Source: Fictibacillus arsenicus (lineage in GTDB: Bacteria > Bacillota > Bacilli > Bacillales > Fictibacillaceae). From it: DNA of 64,000 nt. The stretch covers positions 992,001 to 1,056,000 of the forward strand of contig NZ_MQMF01000002.1 in NCBI RefSeq assembly GCF_001999465.1, written 5' to 3'. The notes under the pieces are model-generated. The model worked only from the letters and a program-made list of their open reading frames with translations, did no database searches and was not told the origin of the DNA. Every line of letters begins with the position of its first letter. Position 1 is the stretch's first letter. Shown in pieces: positions 8,595 through 17,018 of this stretch. Made by a program: the position numbers and the translations under genes.

Positions 8595-9581
8595 TTATTT
8601 ATTGATTACTTTTTCAGCAAACTTAGGGTTGATCAATTCTTTTACGAGTTTCTGGATGTCAGTATCCTTTTTGACAATCTCTTCTGTCTGAAGTACTTCG
8701 CCTGCAGCCGATATAGCTTTTTCGTGCTGTGATCCTGGAACAGGTTCCGAGAAGTTATTTCGTTCGAGTTGTTTTTTAGCGACATCTTCTTTAATCCCCG
8801 CCTCTTCAGATAAAAGTTTTGCTGCTTCCTCTGGATTTTCAAGTGTCCACTTTCTTGCTTTTTCGTAAAGCTCAATCACTTGTTCCACTTGCTTCGGATG
8901 ATTCTTAGCAAACTCTGATCGGACATTCAGCGTTCCATACGTATTAAAATCCGGATTGCGGTAAATATATTTTCCGCCAGATTCTAACTCTGTTCTTGCC
9001 ATGTGCGGATCAAGTCCCGCCCAAGCATCAACTTGACCTTTGATCAGAGCGTTCGCACCATCAGCATGCTGAAGGTTTACGATCTGTACATCTTTTGCTG
9101 AAAGTCCAGCCTCACTCAGTGCACGCAATAAAAAGATGTGAGGATCTGTTCCAAATGTTGCGGCTACCTTTTTTCCTTTAAGGTCTTTTACATCCTTAAT
9201 CGTGTTTCCGTCCTTCGAAACTAGTGCTGTCCATTCCGGCTGTGAATAGATGTAGACAGATTCGATCGGTGCACCTTTATCTTTTGCGATAAGTGCAGCT
9301 GCTCCGGCCGTGGAACCAAAGTCCACGCTGTCGGAATTCAGGAATTCCAACGCTTTATTGCTTCCCTGACTCTGCACCCACTCTACTTCAATGCCTTCTT
9401 TTTTAAAGGTTTCTTCTGCCCAGCCAAACTTTTTTAGTGCCAGACTTGTCGGTGAATAGAACGCGTAATCCAATCTGATCTTTTCTGGTTTTTCTCCTTC
9501 TTTTGCTGAGCTTGAGCAGCCCGCCAATAATAGTACAGCTGCTAAACTAACGAGCAGCGTTCCTCTCCACCAATTTTTCAT
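8595..9581 (-). CDS. ABC transporter substrate-binding lipoprotein, SsuA-like
   Basis: A 328-residue lipoprotein. The signal peptide ends in the lipobox LLAGC with Cys at about residue 21, so the mature protein is anchored to the outer face of the membrane. The body matches the NMT1/SsuA/TauA periplasmic-binding type II fold (FGWAEETFKKEGIEVEWVQSQG, NSDSVDFGSTAGAAALIAKDKGAPIE, AWAGLDPHMA). It delivers substrate to the permease and ATPase encoded next. Family members bind alkanesulfonates, taurine, nitrate or pyrimidine precursors; the methionine-operon setting argues for a sulfur source, but the ligand cannot be read from sequence. Confidence 0.9.
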   Translation of the reverse strand: MKNWWRGTLLVSLAAVLLLAGCSSSAKEGEKPEKIRLDYAFYSPTSLALKKFGWAEETFKKEGIEVEWVQSQGSNKALEFLNSDSVDFGSTAGAAALIAKDKGAPIESVYIYSQPEWTALVSKDGNTIKDVKDLKGKKVAATFGTDPHIFLLRALSEAGLSAKDVQIVNLQHADGANALIKGQVDAWAGLDPHMARTELESGGKYIYRNPDFNTYGTLNVRSEFAKNHPKQVEQVIELYEKARKWTLENPEEAAKLLSEEAGIKEDVAKKQLERNNFSEPVPGSQHEKAISAAGEVLQTEEIVKKDTDIQKLVKELINPKFAEKVINK

Positions 9582-9626
9582 TTCAATTTCCCTCCACTTT
9601 TGTTATCTCTATTTGTCTATTTCTAT

Positions 9627-11417
9627 TTACACTTCACACGCATATGTTGCTATCGTACCTCTTAAACGCTGCGCCTCTTTATATGTGCAGCGGTTATGGA
9701 CAACGTCTATTCCTGCTTCTTTTGCGATCCTCGCCGCTTCCGGTGAGATGACTCCTTCTTGAAGCCAGAATACTTTTGGCTGAGTGATCGCAGCTTCTTT
9801 CGCAAGCTCGATCGCTGCTTCAGGACTTCTAAACACTTGAACCACATCGATTGGGAACGGAATAGACTTTAGATCTGGATAAGCTTTTTCATCAAGTACT
9901 TCCGTTTCTCTCGGATTTACCGGTACGATCTTATAGCCAAGACGCTGCATTTTTCGAGCAAGTCTGTGGCTCGGTCTTGCCGGATTGGAACTTAACCCGA
10001 CGATTGCAAGTGTCTTTGGCCGCTGAATCTCCTGGCCGTTTTCAACTGCTCTGTATAGTGACGACTGCAATGCCCAGCGGATTACACCTTCATCGTTAAT
10101 CGTGATCTCTCTATTTTCCGATTCAATTCCCGTTGCCGCCTGAATCGCGCGGTCCAGATCGTTCGTTAAATCTTTTACCGATTCGAGGCCGATGGATAAG
10201 CGGATCAGTTCCTCAGTTACTCCAGTAGCTTTTAATTCCTCACCACTTAACTGCTGATGAGTGGTAGAAGCAGGATGGATTATGAGTGACTTTGCATCAC
10301 CGACGTTTGCTACATGCGACCAAAGTGAAATGTTGTTGATCACTTTACGACCTGCGTCGCGTCCGCCTTTTATTCCGAAGTTTACGATCGAACCGAAACC
10401 GTTGCTTAAATATTTTTTAGCCAGCTCATGACTTGGGTGTGCTTCAAGGCCAGGGTAGGATACCCAATCGACCGCTGGATGTTTTTCGAGATATTCTGCC
10501 ACCTCTTGTGCATTTTTCGCATGTTTTTCAACTCGAAGGTGCAGCGTTTCTAGTCCCTGTAAAAGTAGAAATGCATTATGAGGACTTAAGCATGCACCGA
10601 AATCTCGTAAAAGCTGAACGCGAAGTTTTGTAGCGAATGCGAGTGTTCCAAAATCTGTCGCATATCTTAACCCGTTGTAGCTTCTGTCGGGCTCAGTGAA
10701 TCCTGGGAATTTTTCAGTGTTCCAATTAAAGCGTCCACCGTCAACGACCACACCGCCGATCGCTGTACCATGCCCGCCGATCCATTTTGTCGCTGAATGG
10801 ATAACAATATCCGCTCCCCAGCTTAATGGCTTAGTCACATATGGCGTTGCGAACGTATTATCGATTAACAGCGGCACTCCGTTTTCGTGTGCAATATCAG
10901 CTACAGCCTCAATATCTAGTACGTTCAAACTAGGATTTCCAATTGTTTCAGCAAAGAACGCTTTCGTATTCGGAGTAACTGCTTTTCTAAAATTCTCCGG
11001 ATCCTCTGCATCAACAAACTTTACGTTAATTCCGTATTTCGGAAGAGTGATAGAAAATAGGTTGTAAGTACCTCCATAAAGGTTTGTTGCCGCTACTATT
11101 TCATCTCCCGCATGTGCAATGTTTAAGATAGCGAGTGCGATAGCCGACATCCCGGAAGAAGTTGCCACTGCGGCCACCCCGTCTTCAAGAAGTGCTACTC
11201 TTTTTTCAAATACGTCAACTGTTGGGTTACCGATTCTGCTATAGATATTCCCTGGCTCATCTAGTGCAAATAAGCTTTGTGCATGATCCGTATCCGAAAA
11301 AACGTAAGACGTTGTTTGGTAGATTGGCACCGCCCTTGAACCGGTGGTTGGATCAGGCGCTTGCCCCCCGTGTAGTAGCAATGTTTCAATATCGTATCCA
11401 TCAAAAGATTTTGTCAT
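9627..11417 (-). CDS. metY: O-acetylhomoserine sulfhydrylase MetY fused to a CoA-binding domain
   Basis: A 596-residue fusion. Residues 1-430 are a Cys/Met-metabolism PLP enzyme: YSRIGNPT (59-66), [15 protein letters not shown], and the PLP lysine in HSATKWIGG (about K211). This part makes homocysteine from O-acetylhomoserine and sulfide, releasing acetate. Residues ~466-596 form a separate Rossmann-like CoA-binding domain (YccU/YneT type: [38 protein letters not shown]-like core, [18 protein letters not shown]). Stand-alone MetY enzymes are about 430 residues, so the extra domain is a genuine fusion with no internal stop. It is first in the operon, with AAAGGAGAGAG before the ATG. Confidence 0.93.
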   Translation of the reverse strand: MTKSFDGYDIETLLLHGGQAPDPTTGSRAVPIYQTTSYVFSDTDHAQSLFALDEPGNIYSRIGNPTVDVFEKRVALLEDGVAAVATSSGMSAIALAILNIAHAGDEIVAATNLYGGTYNLFSITLPKYGINVKFVDAEDPENFRKAVTPNTKAFFAETIGNPSLNVLDIEAVADIAHENGVPLLIDNTFATPYVTKPLSWGADIVIHSATKWIGGHGTAIGGVVVDGGRFNWNTEKFPGFTEPDRSYNGLRYATDFGTLAFATKLRVQLLRDFGACLSPHNAFLLLQGLETLHLRVEKHAKNAQEVAEYLEKHPAVDWVSYPGLEAHPSHELAKKYLSNGFGSIVNFGIKGGRDAGRKVINNISLWSHVANVGDAKSLIIHPASTTHQQLSGEELKATGVTEELIRLSIGLESVKDLTNDLDRAIQAATGIESENREITINDEGVIRWALQSSLYRAVENGQEIQRPKTLAIVGLSSNPARPSHRLARKMQRLGYKIVPVNPRETEVLDEKAYPDLKSIPFPIDVVQVFRSPEAAIELAKEAAITQPKVFWLQEGVISPEAARIAKEAGIDVVHNRCTYKEAQRLRGTIATYACEV

Positions 11418-11560
11418 TTTACTCTCTCCTTTTTTGTTTAAGTTGATAAAATCTATAGGTAAACTAGGGATAAAGGTTATAACTTTTCCCTTAAACGGTA
11501 TACAATTTTAAAAATGAAATAATTGACATGAAGTTGTTTTGAAGGTTAGAAGAGGAAAAA

Positions 11561-11591
11561 AGAAAAATCCCCTTCCTAAGAAGAGGATTTT
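11561..11591 (-). terminator. Riboswitch-controlled terminator before metY
   Basis: A 12-bp hairpin (11564-11591; one G-U pair, TTAG loop) followed on the minus strand by a T-rich tract. It begins right after the 3' side of the SAM aptamer P1 stem, the standard arrangement for an S-box OFF switch: SAM binding leaves the terminator free to form. Confidence 0.88.
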
Positions 11592-11596
11592 GGCCT

Positions 11597-11716
11597 CCTC
11601 TTATCTGTCAGATCGAAAATGATCTGTAGGAATTGGCACCTTTCCAAACCAAATGTGGTTTGTTGGTTGCCGGGCTTCATCGGGCCTAGTCCCTCCGCCT
11701 CTCTGGATAAGAGATA
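11597..11716 (-). promoter_or_regulatory. SAM-I (S-box) riboswitch
   Basis: Read on the minus strand the segment carries the S-box consensus blocks in order: CTTATCCAGAGAGGCGGAGG, GACTAGGCCCGATGAAGCCC, GGCAACC, a variable hairpin, GGAAAGGTGCCAATTCC, and the closing GATAAGAG. P1 pairs CTTATC with GATAAG. The adjacent terminator hairpin shares sequence with the anti-terminator. High S-adenosylmethionine should stop transcription before metY and so shut off the seven-gene operon. Confidence 0.97.
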
Positions 11717-11770
11717 TCAAATTATGTTTAACACATTAACGTGTTGATGTTTTTATTGTTCTTGAATAGG

Positions 11771-11800
11771 ATTATAGAGCATTCGGTTTTTAAAAGTCAA
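11771..11800 (-). promoter_or_regulatory. Sigma-A promoter of the metY operon
   Basis: Minus strand TTGACT (-35, 11795-11800) and TATAAT (-10, 11771-11776) separated by 18 bases, located about 55 bases upstream of the riboswitch aptamer. Confidence 0.85.
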
Positions 11801-11889
11801 CCGTTTTTTGAAAACTTTTAAAAGTCATACAAAAAGCTTATCGTTCAACTGTCAGTTTTCAAATTAAGAATATGCCTATGCTATGCGTG

Positions 11890-12996
11890 TTATGCCAACT
11901 TTGTTCCGCTTTTTTCATCTTCCCATTGAAATTCTTCTATTCTTTTAACAAGTACAGGAATTCTGTTGGCGATTGCAGCTTTTTCTCCGTAACGAATTTT
12001 TTGTTCTAACGTCATGTCAGAATGCAAGACTTTTTGCAAAAAAGCAGTTAAGCTTGTCAGTTTAATAAATTCCTCTTGTTTCACCCGTCTTCTTACAGTA
12101 GCATCACCATTACAATAGCCTTCCATAAATCCATCAGCTATCGTTTGCAGCTTTTCCTCAAAACGGTCAAACTGATGCTTAGCGTAACGAGGTGAATTAA
12201 AAAATGCAGGATACAGTGTGTGATAATTGTTTATAAAGTTGCCCGCTAAAGAATCTCCGCAATATAAAAGCGGAACAGGATCGATAAGACTTACCCTTCC
12301 ATCTGTATGAAGCAATATATTTTCAGGAGAGGTATCCTGATTTGTAAGTACGATGTTTGATTCATCAATCTCCCTATTATTCATACATTCTTCTAAATGA
12401 GTAATTGCAGATGGGAGAATCGGCTGATCATAGTTTTGGATGAACTCTCTAAAATCGCTTAAGTACTCTTCGTTCTCTTCCTTCATAAAATCAGTGACAC
12501 TGGACTGAAACTGTCCTTCAACGGCTGTACCATTCCATTTCAAGTATCCGAATCCCTTTAAGCCGTGCTGGGCCATGTTCATATTTCGGAAAAACTCACC
12601 CATTTCTGCACCAGCCTGAAATGCTTCCATGAACGTAAAGCTCTCAAGTTTTATCGCTTTTCCAGCATAGGATTCAACGGTAAACGTCTTATCTTTTTCA
12701 ACATGATAATGAAAAAACTCCGGACAGATACCAGGTTTCACGCTGTTTGCCAGTGTGTAATAGGCTTTCGTACCTGCGTATTCTGCAAGACTTGCCGCCT
12801 CGTCAAATTCTACTTTCCTGCCGTATGCTTCCTGCTTAGGAAACCTTACAACAACAGCTTCTTTATCACGTAGCTGAATAAGATATGCCTGATGCCATGC
12901 GCCTTCACCTAAGTATTGAACCTGAGTGGTATCTTTAAGAGATTCAAGACCGCTCTTTTGCAGCGCAAAGTCTATTAAATCAAATGTTTCTTTCAT
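11890..12996 (-). CDS. Aminoglycoside-phosphotransferase-fold kinase
   Basis: A 368-residue APH/choline-kinase-fold enzyme. I start at ATG 12996 because AAAGAGGAAC lies just upstream; the longer open frame to 13182 runs through a terminator and an inverted repeat and is unlikely to be coding. The ATP-site lysine region AVVVRFPKQ follows QYLGEGAWHQAYLI, and the catalytic loop is NQDTSPENILLHTDGRVSLIDP, with Asp and Asn kept but the usual HGD replaced by NQD. Substrate is unknown; homologues include hydroxyl-kinases as well as antibiotic kinases, and nothing here marks it as a resistance gene. Confidence 0.8.
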   Translation of the reverse strand: MKETFDLIDFALQKSGLESLKDTTQVQYLGEGAWHQAYLIQLRDKEAVVVRFPKQEAYGRKVEFDEAASLAEYAGTKAYYTLANSVKPGICPEFFHYHVEKDKTFTVESYAGKAIKLESFTFMEAFQAGAEMGEFFRNMNMAQHGLKGFGYLKWNGTAVEGQFQSSVTDFMKEENEEYLSDFREFIQNYDQPILPSAITHLEECMNNREIDESNIVLTNQDTSPENILLHTDGRVSLIDPVPLLYCGDSLAGNFINNYHTLYPAFFNSPRYAKHQFDRFEEKLQTIADGFMEGYCNGDATVRRRVKQEEFIKLTSLTAFLQKVLHSDMTLEQKIRYGEKAAIANRIPVLVKRIEEFQWEDEKSGTKLA

Positions 12997-13115
12997 AGAT
13001 GTTCCTCTTTCTTTATTCATCATACTTTTATCCTGCATATATTCGCTAAATGTCGAAAAAAATCCTTTTTCCACATTTTTCTGATGAAAATATGGCTCAT
13101 AAATCTCAGATGGCG

Positions 13116-13148
13116 CTCGTTCAGCGAGGATAAATCCTCTTGAACGAG
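13116..13148. repeat. Inverted repeat upstream of the kinase gene
   Basis: An almost perfect inverted repeat: CTCGTTCA and TGAACGAG arms with inner GAGGA/TCCTC arms round a TAAA loop. On the minus strand it runs straight into GAGCGCCATCTGAGATTTAT, a string that closely resembles the 20-bp repeat unit at 56121. It may be a degenerate member of that repeat class. It lies between the nitroreductase terminator and the kinase start, so it could form in the kinase leader RNA. Confidence 0.6.
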
Positions 13149-13157
13149 CACAAATAA

Positions 13158-13205
13158 AGAAAAACCGGCTACTCCAGGTCAATAACTAACCCAAATAGCC
13201 GGTTT
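13158..13205 (-). terminator. Terminator after the nitroreductase gene
   Basis: AACCGGCTA and TAGCCGGTTT arms (13163-13205) with T-rich sequence following on the minus strand, five bases past the nitroreductase stop. Confidence 0.8.
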
Positions 13206-13209
13206 CATA

Positions 13210-13857
13210 TTAATCTACATACGTTACAATCTCTTCAACTGCTTTACGAGCCAGTTTTTTCGGCTGGTCCTGCGGATGGCCGAGTGAAATTACCATGTTG
13301 ATCTGCTTCTGAGCAGGAATATCTAAATATTCACGGATGCCATCCTGTGCTAATAAAACAGGACCAGTCATGGGACATGATCCCAAGCCGCGCGCATGGG
13401 CTGCAAGCATTAAATTCTGAATGGCAAGACAGCTGCTCTTGATGCCCTCTTCTTCCCAAACGGACTCTTCTGCAAGCTCGATCGGATCAAAGATTTTTTC
13501 ACGGAACTTTGATTCATACGGAGTGGCTAAACAGATGATTAAAACGGGAGCTCCCGAGAACGCAGTAGCATAAGGGCCGAATGAACGTGTCAGCAGTTTC
13601 GCTTCCTTCGTCTTTCCGTTCTCTTCTGCTTTTGCCGCTAGTTTATGAATGGCATCCCACGTCATTTCTTCAATCTTTTTCACTTTATCTCTATTACGGA
13701 TCACAATAAATTCCCATGTCTGCGAGTTTGTGTCACTAGGTGCATATCGGGCACAATCCATGATTTCGTATAGATCTTCCTCAGAAACACCTTCATCTGT
13801 AAACTTACGCACGCTTCTTCTGCCGTGTACAATTTCTTTAAAATCTTCGTATTTCAT
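13210..13857 (-). CDS. Nitroreductase family flavoprotein
   Basis: A 215-residue FMN-dependent oxidoreductase. The ATG at 13857 follows AGAGGAGA by eight bases; an upstream in-frame GTG overlaps that site and is rejected. RRSVRKF at about residues 11-17 binds the FMN phosphate; ARYAPSDTNSQTWEF, and GLGSCPMTGPVL near the C-terminal half are typical. Such enzymes reduce nitro, quinone or enone groups with NAD(P)H. The physiological substrate is unknown. Confidence 0.9.
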   Translation of the reverse strand: MKYEDFKEIVHGRRSVRKFTDEGVSEEDLYEIMDCARYAPSDTNSQTWEFIVIRNRDKVKKIEEMTWDAIHKLAAKAEENGKTKEAKLLTRSFGPYATAFSGAPVLIICLATPYESKFREKIFDPIELAEESVWEEEGIKSSCLAIQNLMLAAHARGLGSCPMTGPVLLAQDGIREYLDIPAQKQINMVISLGHPQDQPKKLARKAVEEIVTYVD

Positions 13858-13934
13858 GTTTGTCTCCTCTGACACAATTAATAGTTAACTACTCGTATTA
13901 TACAAAAGATTGGAATGACCTACAAAAAACGATA

Positions 13935-13963
13935 AAAAACAGTGCTTATTTCGCACTGTTTTT
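13935..13963 (-). terminator. Terminator overlapping the stop of the 75-residue protein gene
   Basis: AAAAACAGTGC and GCACTGTTTTT arms with a seven-base loop that contains the TAA stop codon; A and T tracts on both sides mean it could work in either direction. Confidence 0.8.
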
Positions 13964-14173
13964 AGGAGCTGATGCTTTACTTTTATTACCCTTAATCCTT
14001 AACCCGACAGCGATTAGAGAAGCTCCTAATAAAACACTGACGATGTAAAGTGAATCCGTATTAAAGCTGCCTTGTTGAACCACTGCTTTGTCTGCTTGGT
14101 TACCAATAAAAAATGTGCTGACAAGAACTATTACGCCAGCTGTGATAAACCCTGCCTTGATCCATGGTTTCAT
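13946..14173 (-). CDS. Small two-helix membrane protein, unknown
   Basis: A 75-residue protein started at ATG 14173, eight bases after AAGGTGG; an upstream GTG at 14185 overlaps the ribosome site. Helices at about 6-24 and 43-60 are separated by a polar loop (NQADKAVVQQGSFNTDS), and the tail is basic. Its last codons lie within the terminator stem. Family not recognised. Confidence 0.65.
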   Translation of the reverse strand: MKPWIKAGFITAGVIVLVSTFFIGNQADKAVVQQGSFNTDSLYIVSVLLGASLIAVGLRIKGNKSKASAPKNSAK

Positions 14174-14259
14174 ATTTAAAACCACCTTTTCCCTTTTACA
14201 TTTAACTTATTCGAGGGAAAAAACAGAATACCTTTTACAACAAAAACAAATCCTTTGAA

Positions 14260-14781
14260 CTAGTTCGCTTTAGCGAAGTTCATTTTTTCTTCTACAAATG
14301 ACCGTACTTCCTCTTCTGCCTTTTTCTTAATAATAAATTCAACATAACGGCTTCCTGTATGAAAACGGACAAGCCCCCAGCTTGGATACCCTGGGTTCTC
14401 TGCTTGCAGACCCGTTATCCATTCAACAGAATCAACCTGTCTCCACTCATAAAAATGTTTCGCAGACACGATTCCGTTTTTACCAATAGCACCGCGCAAA
14501 ATTTGTGTAAAGTACAAAAAAATAAGCATTAAAATCAAACTAAGCATCATGATGTTTACAATTAAAGATAATTTCAAGAAACTAAATCCTTGAGTGATAA
14601 TAGCAAAAATAACAATCTCATTCGTCCAAAAGTTTTTTTGCGTATATTCACCGCTATAAGATAATCCATACACCGGCACTGATTTCTTTTTATCTCGTAT
14701 GTTCTTTATAAAATAAAAAATGGCAATTCCAATACCAGCAGTGATCACAATGGCAAACACAATATCTAATATCAATCCCAT
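14260..14781 (-). CDS. Membrane protein with C-terminal PH-like region
   Basis: A 173-residue protein with helices at about 3-25, 54-75 and 77-98, followed by a soluble segment (GIVSAKHFYEWRQVDSVEW ... VEFIIKKKAEEEV) whose alternating pattern resembles bacterial PH-like domains such as DUF5673. This assignment is tentative. No partner gene is evident: the neighbours on each side appear to be separate transcription units, with a terminator between this gene and the PAP2 gene. Confidence 0.65.
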   Translation of the reverse strand: MGLILDIVFAIVITAGIGIAIFYFIKNIRDKKKSVPVYGLSYSGEYTQKNFWTNEIVIFAIITQGFSFLKLSLIVNIMMLSLILMLIFLYFTQILRGAIGKNGIVSAKHFYEWRQVDSVEWITGLQAENPGYPSWGLVRFHTGSRYVEFIIKKKAEEEVRSFVEEKMNFAKAN

Positions 14782-14850
14782 GTCTACCTCCCCTTTTGTC
14801 TCTCTACTTTATATTAACGGTTTAAGAATGGAAAAAGTTTCAATATGAAC

Positions 14851-14880
14851 AAAAAAACGCTGAAACAAAAAATCAGCGTT
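14851..14880 (-). terminator. Terminator overlapping the PAP2 stop codon
   Basis: AACGCTGA and TCAGCGTT arms (14856-14880) followed on the minus strand by a T7 run; the TGA stop of the PAP2 gene lies in the upstream arm. Confidence 0.8.
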
Positions 14881-15496
14881 TAAAGAACCATTTGTATGTT
14901 TTTATGCTCAGCAGGTTTAGGAATAAACCACCTGCCAGTCCAGCAACCATATCTAGAATATAGTGGATTCCCAGCTTTACACGGCTGACTCCAATCATAA
15001 TCAAAAAAATAAATGATACGAAAAGCGCCCACAAATTTCTCCACATTCCTGATAAAAAGAGCAATAATCCATAAAATCCTGCAGCATTCATTGTATGTGC
15101 ACTTGGGTAGCCATACTTGCTTGCTTTTATTAACCTCTCCCATTCAGGAGGCTTTCTTTTAAACAACTGTTTAAAAAGTGCATTCAACATTCGTATACCA
15201 ATCACATTAAAAAGGATTAATCTGCTCTTGTCCCGATTCCCTGTTTTTTGATAGCTGAAGAACAGCATCAGCCCAAGTGGAACTGTGAAAAATCCTGAAC
15301 TGAGACGGGAGAAAAACACCATTAAAGGATTTGATAAAGTGCCCGAATCATAGATTGAACGACTCCACCTTTTATCCAAGGTGCGGTAAGGTTCTTGATT
15401 CCTGATTAACGTAAAAAAAGCAAAAAATCCACCCGTAAACACCAGCCCTAGTAAAGGAAGCAGTGTATAACTTGTTCTCTTTTTCCGCCGTAACAT
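14873..15496 (-). CDS. PAP2-family membrane phosphatase
   Basis: A 207-residue membrane protein with the three PAP2 catalytic motifs: KRKPPEWERL (motif 1, about residue 113), PSAHT (motif 2, about 131) and SRVKLGIHYILDM (motif 3, with catalytic His and Asp). Several hydrophobic helices flank them. Members dephosphorylate undecaprenyl pyrophosphate, phosphatidic acid or phosphatidylglycerol phosphate at the outer membrane face. PSAH replaces the usual PSGH, a common variant. Substrate uncertain. Confidence 0.88.
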   Translation of the reverse strand: MLRRKKRTSYTLLPLLGLVFTGGFFAFFTLIRNQEPYRTLDKRWSRSIYDSGTLSNPLMVFFSRLSSGFFTVPLGLMLFFSYQKTGNRDKSRLILFNVIGIRMLNALFKQLFKRKPPEWERLIKASKYGYPSAHTMNAAGFYGLLLFLSGMWRNLWALFVSFIFLIMIGVSRVKLGIHYILDMVAGLAGGLFLNLLSIKTYKWFFKR

Positions 15497-15562
15497 ATAG
15501 CATCACCCTGCTTAGGTCAAAGTTTGAGTTTATTTTCTCCCTTCACTTGTTTTCTATTCAAA

Positions 15563-15589
15563 TAAAAAAAAGCGCCCCCTCAGGGCGCT
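15563..15589 (-). terminator. Terminator of the GSP17M-type stress gene
   Basis: AGCGCCC and GGGCGCT arms at 15571-15589, followed on the minus strand by eight Ts. Confidence 0.85.
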
Positions 15590-15604
15590 CTGTCTATCCA
15601 TCAT

Positions 15605-16036
15605 CTATTTATGTTCGACCATCACGATGATTTTCCCGTCTTCTAAATCCTGCATATAACGTTCTGCATCATCTTCTGAAACATCCATTTTCACAAGAAT
15701 TTCTTTCATATCGTTTTCCCCGTCATCAAACATCGATGCAAAAGGTCCTGCAGCAAGCAATGGACCTATTCCTGGAACACCAAGCCCTGGGACGGCAATT
15801 CCGCCGCCGATTCCTGTTAAGAAGCCTGCGATCGTGCCATATGTAGCACTATCCATATCATCATCCAGCACTTTTTCTTCATTTACATGCGTTTCATCTG
15901 CCACATTGTCAACGATCTCATCATCTTTAGCTACAATTGAAATTTCTGAAGCTTTGTAGCCTTTTTCAACAAGTGCTTTAATCGCCCCAACTGCCTCTTC
16001 TTCTCTTGCATATGTACCGATAATATCTTTTTTCAT
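15605..16036 (-). CDS. General stress protein, GSP17M/YflT-like domain
   Basis: A 143-residue protein started at ATG 16036 (GGAGGGAAAACAG upstream; a TTG at 16051 falls inside that site). The N-terminus (IIGTYAREEEAVGAIKALVEKGYKASEISIVAKD) is the ferredoxin-like module of heat-induced stress protein YflT/GSP17M. A Gly-rich hydrophobic centre (AGFLTGIGGGIAVPGLGVPGIGPLLAAGP) resembles glycine-zipper membrane-active segments, then an acidic tail follows. A sigma-B-like promoter lies upstream, agreeing with a general stress role. Molecular function is unknown. Confidence 0.85.
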   Translation of the reverse strand: MKKDIIGTYAREEEAVGAIKALVEKGYKASEISIVAKDDEIVDNVADETHVNEEKVLDDDMDSATYGTIAGFLTGIGGGIAVPGLGVPGIGPLLAAGPFASMFDDGENDMKEILVKMDVSEDDAERYMQDLEDGKIIVMVEHK

Positions 16037-16070
16037 CTGTTTTCCCTCCAAACGGGTTCTTTACAAGTAG

Positions 16071-16096
16071 GTTCCCCTGTTCAGAGGGTTTTAAAC
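16071..16096 (-). promoter_or_regulatory. Putative sigma-B promoter
   Basis: Minus strand GTTTAA (16091-16096) and GGGAAC (16071-16076) separated by 14 bases, close to the GTTTAA-N13-15-GGGTAT consensus, about 35 bases upstream of the stress-protein start. Confidence 0.6.
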
Positions 16097-16151
16097 AGCA
16101 CTGACACTGGTTCTTCTGTATATCAAACATATAAGAATTCCACTTACTAAT

Positions 16152-17018
16152 TTATCCTTTTGTTCCAGAAGTTATATTGGAACCTTCAATAAAGTATTTT
16201 TGAAAGAAAAAGAAAATAAGAACTATAGGCAACAGAACCATTACAGATGCAGCCATTAAATAATGCCACTGAGTTTGTACGGTTCCTTTAAAAGTTTGAA
16301 GACCAATCTGTAAGGTATATAATTTTTCATCATTTATATACAATAGAGGACCTAAAAAATCATTCCATGCCCCATTGAACGAAAGAATAGCGATGGTGAT
16401 AACAGCTGGCTTCATTAAAGGCATTGCTATCTTCCACCAGATTTGAAAATGATTAGCACCGTCGATTTTTGCAGCTTCAATCATTTCATTAGGCAGAGTC
16501 ATAAAAAATTGTCTTAATAGAAAGATAAAAAATGCGTTGCCCAGAAAAGCTGGTACGATCAGAGGAAGATACGTATTGACCCACCCTAGATTTGAAAAAA
16601 GCATATATTGCGGTATAAGAAGAACAAAGCCCGGTATCAGCATGGATGAGAGGACAATCAAAAATAATATATTTTTCCCTCTAAATCTTATCTTGGCAAA
16701 GCCGTATGCTACTAATGAATTTACTAGTACACTGCCGATCACTACGAAAAACGTAATAAAACTAGTATTCATTGCCCACCTCGTAAATGGAGCAGTACTC
16801 CAAGCTTCTATGTAATTGCTCCAACGAAACTGATCTGGTAAAAATGAAGGAGGAAATTGAGCGATTTCTTCAGGCGTTTTCAAAGATGTAGAAATCATCC
16901 AGATAATAGGTGACAAAATGACAAGACTGCCTGCAAAAAGAATCAAGGAAACAAGTGATTTTTTTATGAGTTTACGAAAGAACTTCTTTTGATAAAACGG
17001 TATTGCACCTGTGCTCAC
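16152..17018 (-). CDS. Carbohydrate ABC transporter permease, MalG/LacG type
   Basis: A 288-residue permease with six helices and the ATPase-docking loop EMIEAAKIDGANHFQIWWKIAMPLMKPA, typical of CUT1 sugar importers. STSLKTPEEIAQFPPSFLPDQFRWSNY is the characteristic external N-terminal segment. The GTG start overlaps the stop of the partner permease by four bases. It forms the inner-membrane channel with that protein. No ATPase gene is in the cluster. Confidence 0.9.
   Translation of the reverse strand: MSTGAIPFYQKKFFRKLIKKSLVSLILFAGSLVILSPIIWMISTSLKTPEEIAQFPPSFLPDQFRWSNYIEAWSTAPFTRWAMNTSFITFFVVIGSVLVNSLVAYGFAKIRFRGKNILFLIVLSSMLIPGFVLLIPQYMLFSNLGWVNTYLPLIVPAFLGNAFFIFLLRQFFMTLPNEMIEAAKIDGANHFQIWWKIAMPLMKPAVITIAILSFNGAWNDFLGPLLYINDEKLYTLQIGLQTFKGTVQTQWHYLMAASVMVLLPIVLIFFFFQKYFIEGSNITSGTKG

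Noticed and set aside
12997-13182. 62-codon upstream extension of the APH-fold kinase frame
   Set aside because: It crosses the nitroreductase terminator region and the inverted repeat, has no ribosome site, and ATG 12996 has a good one.
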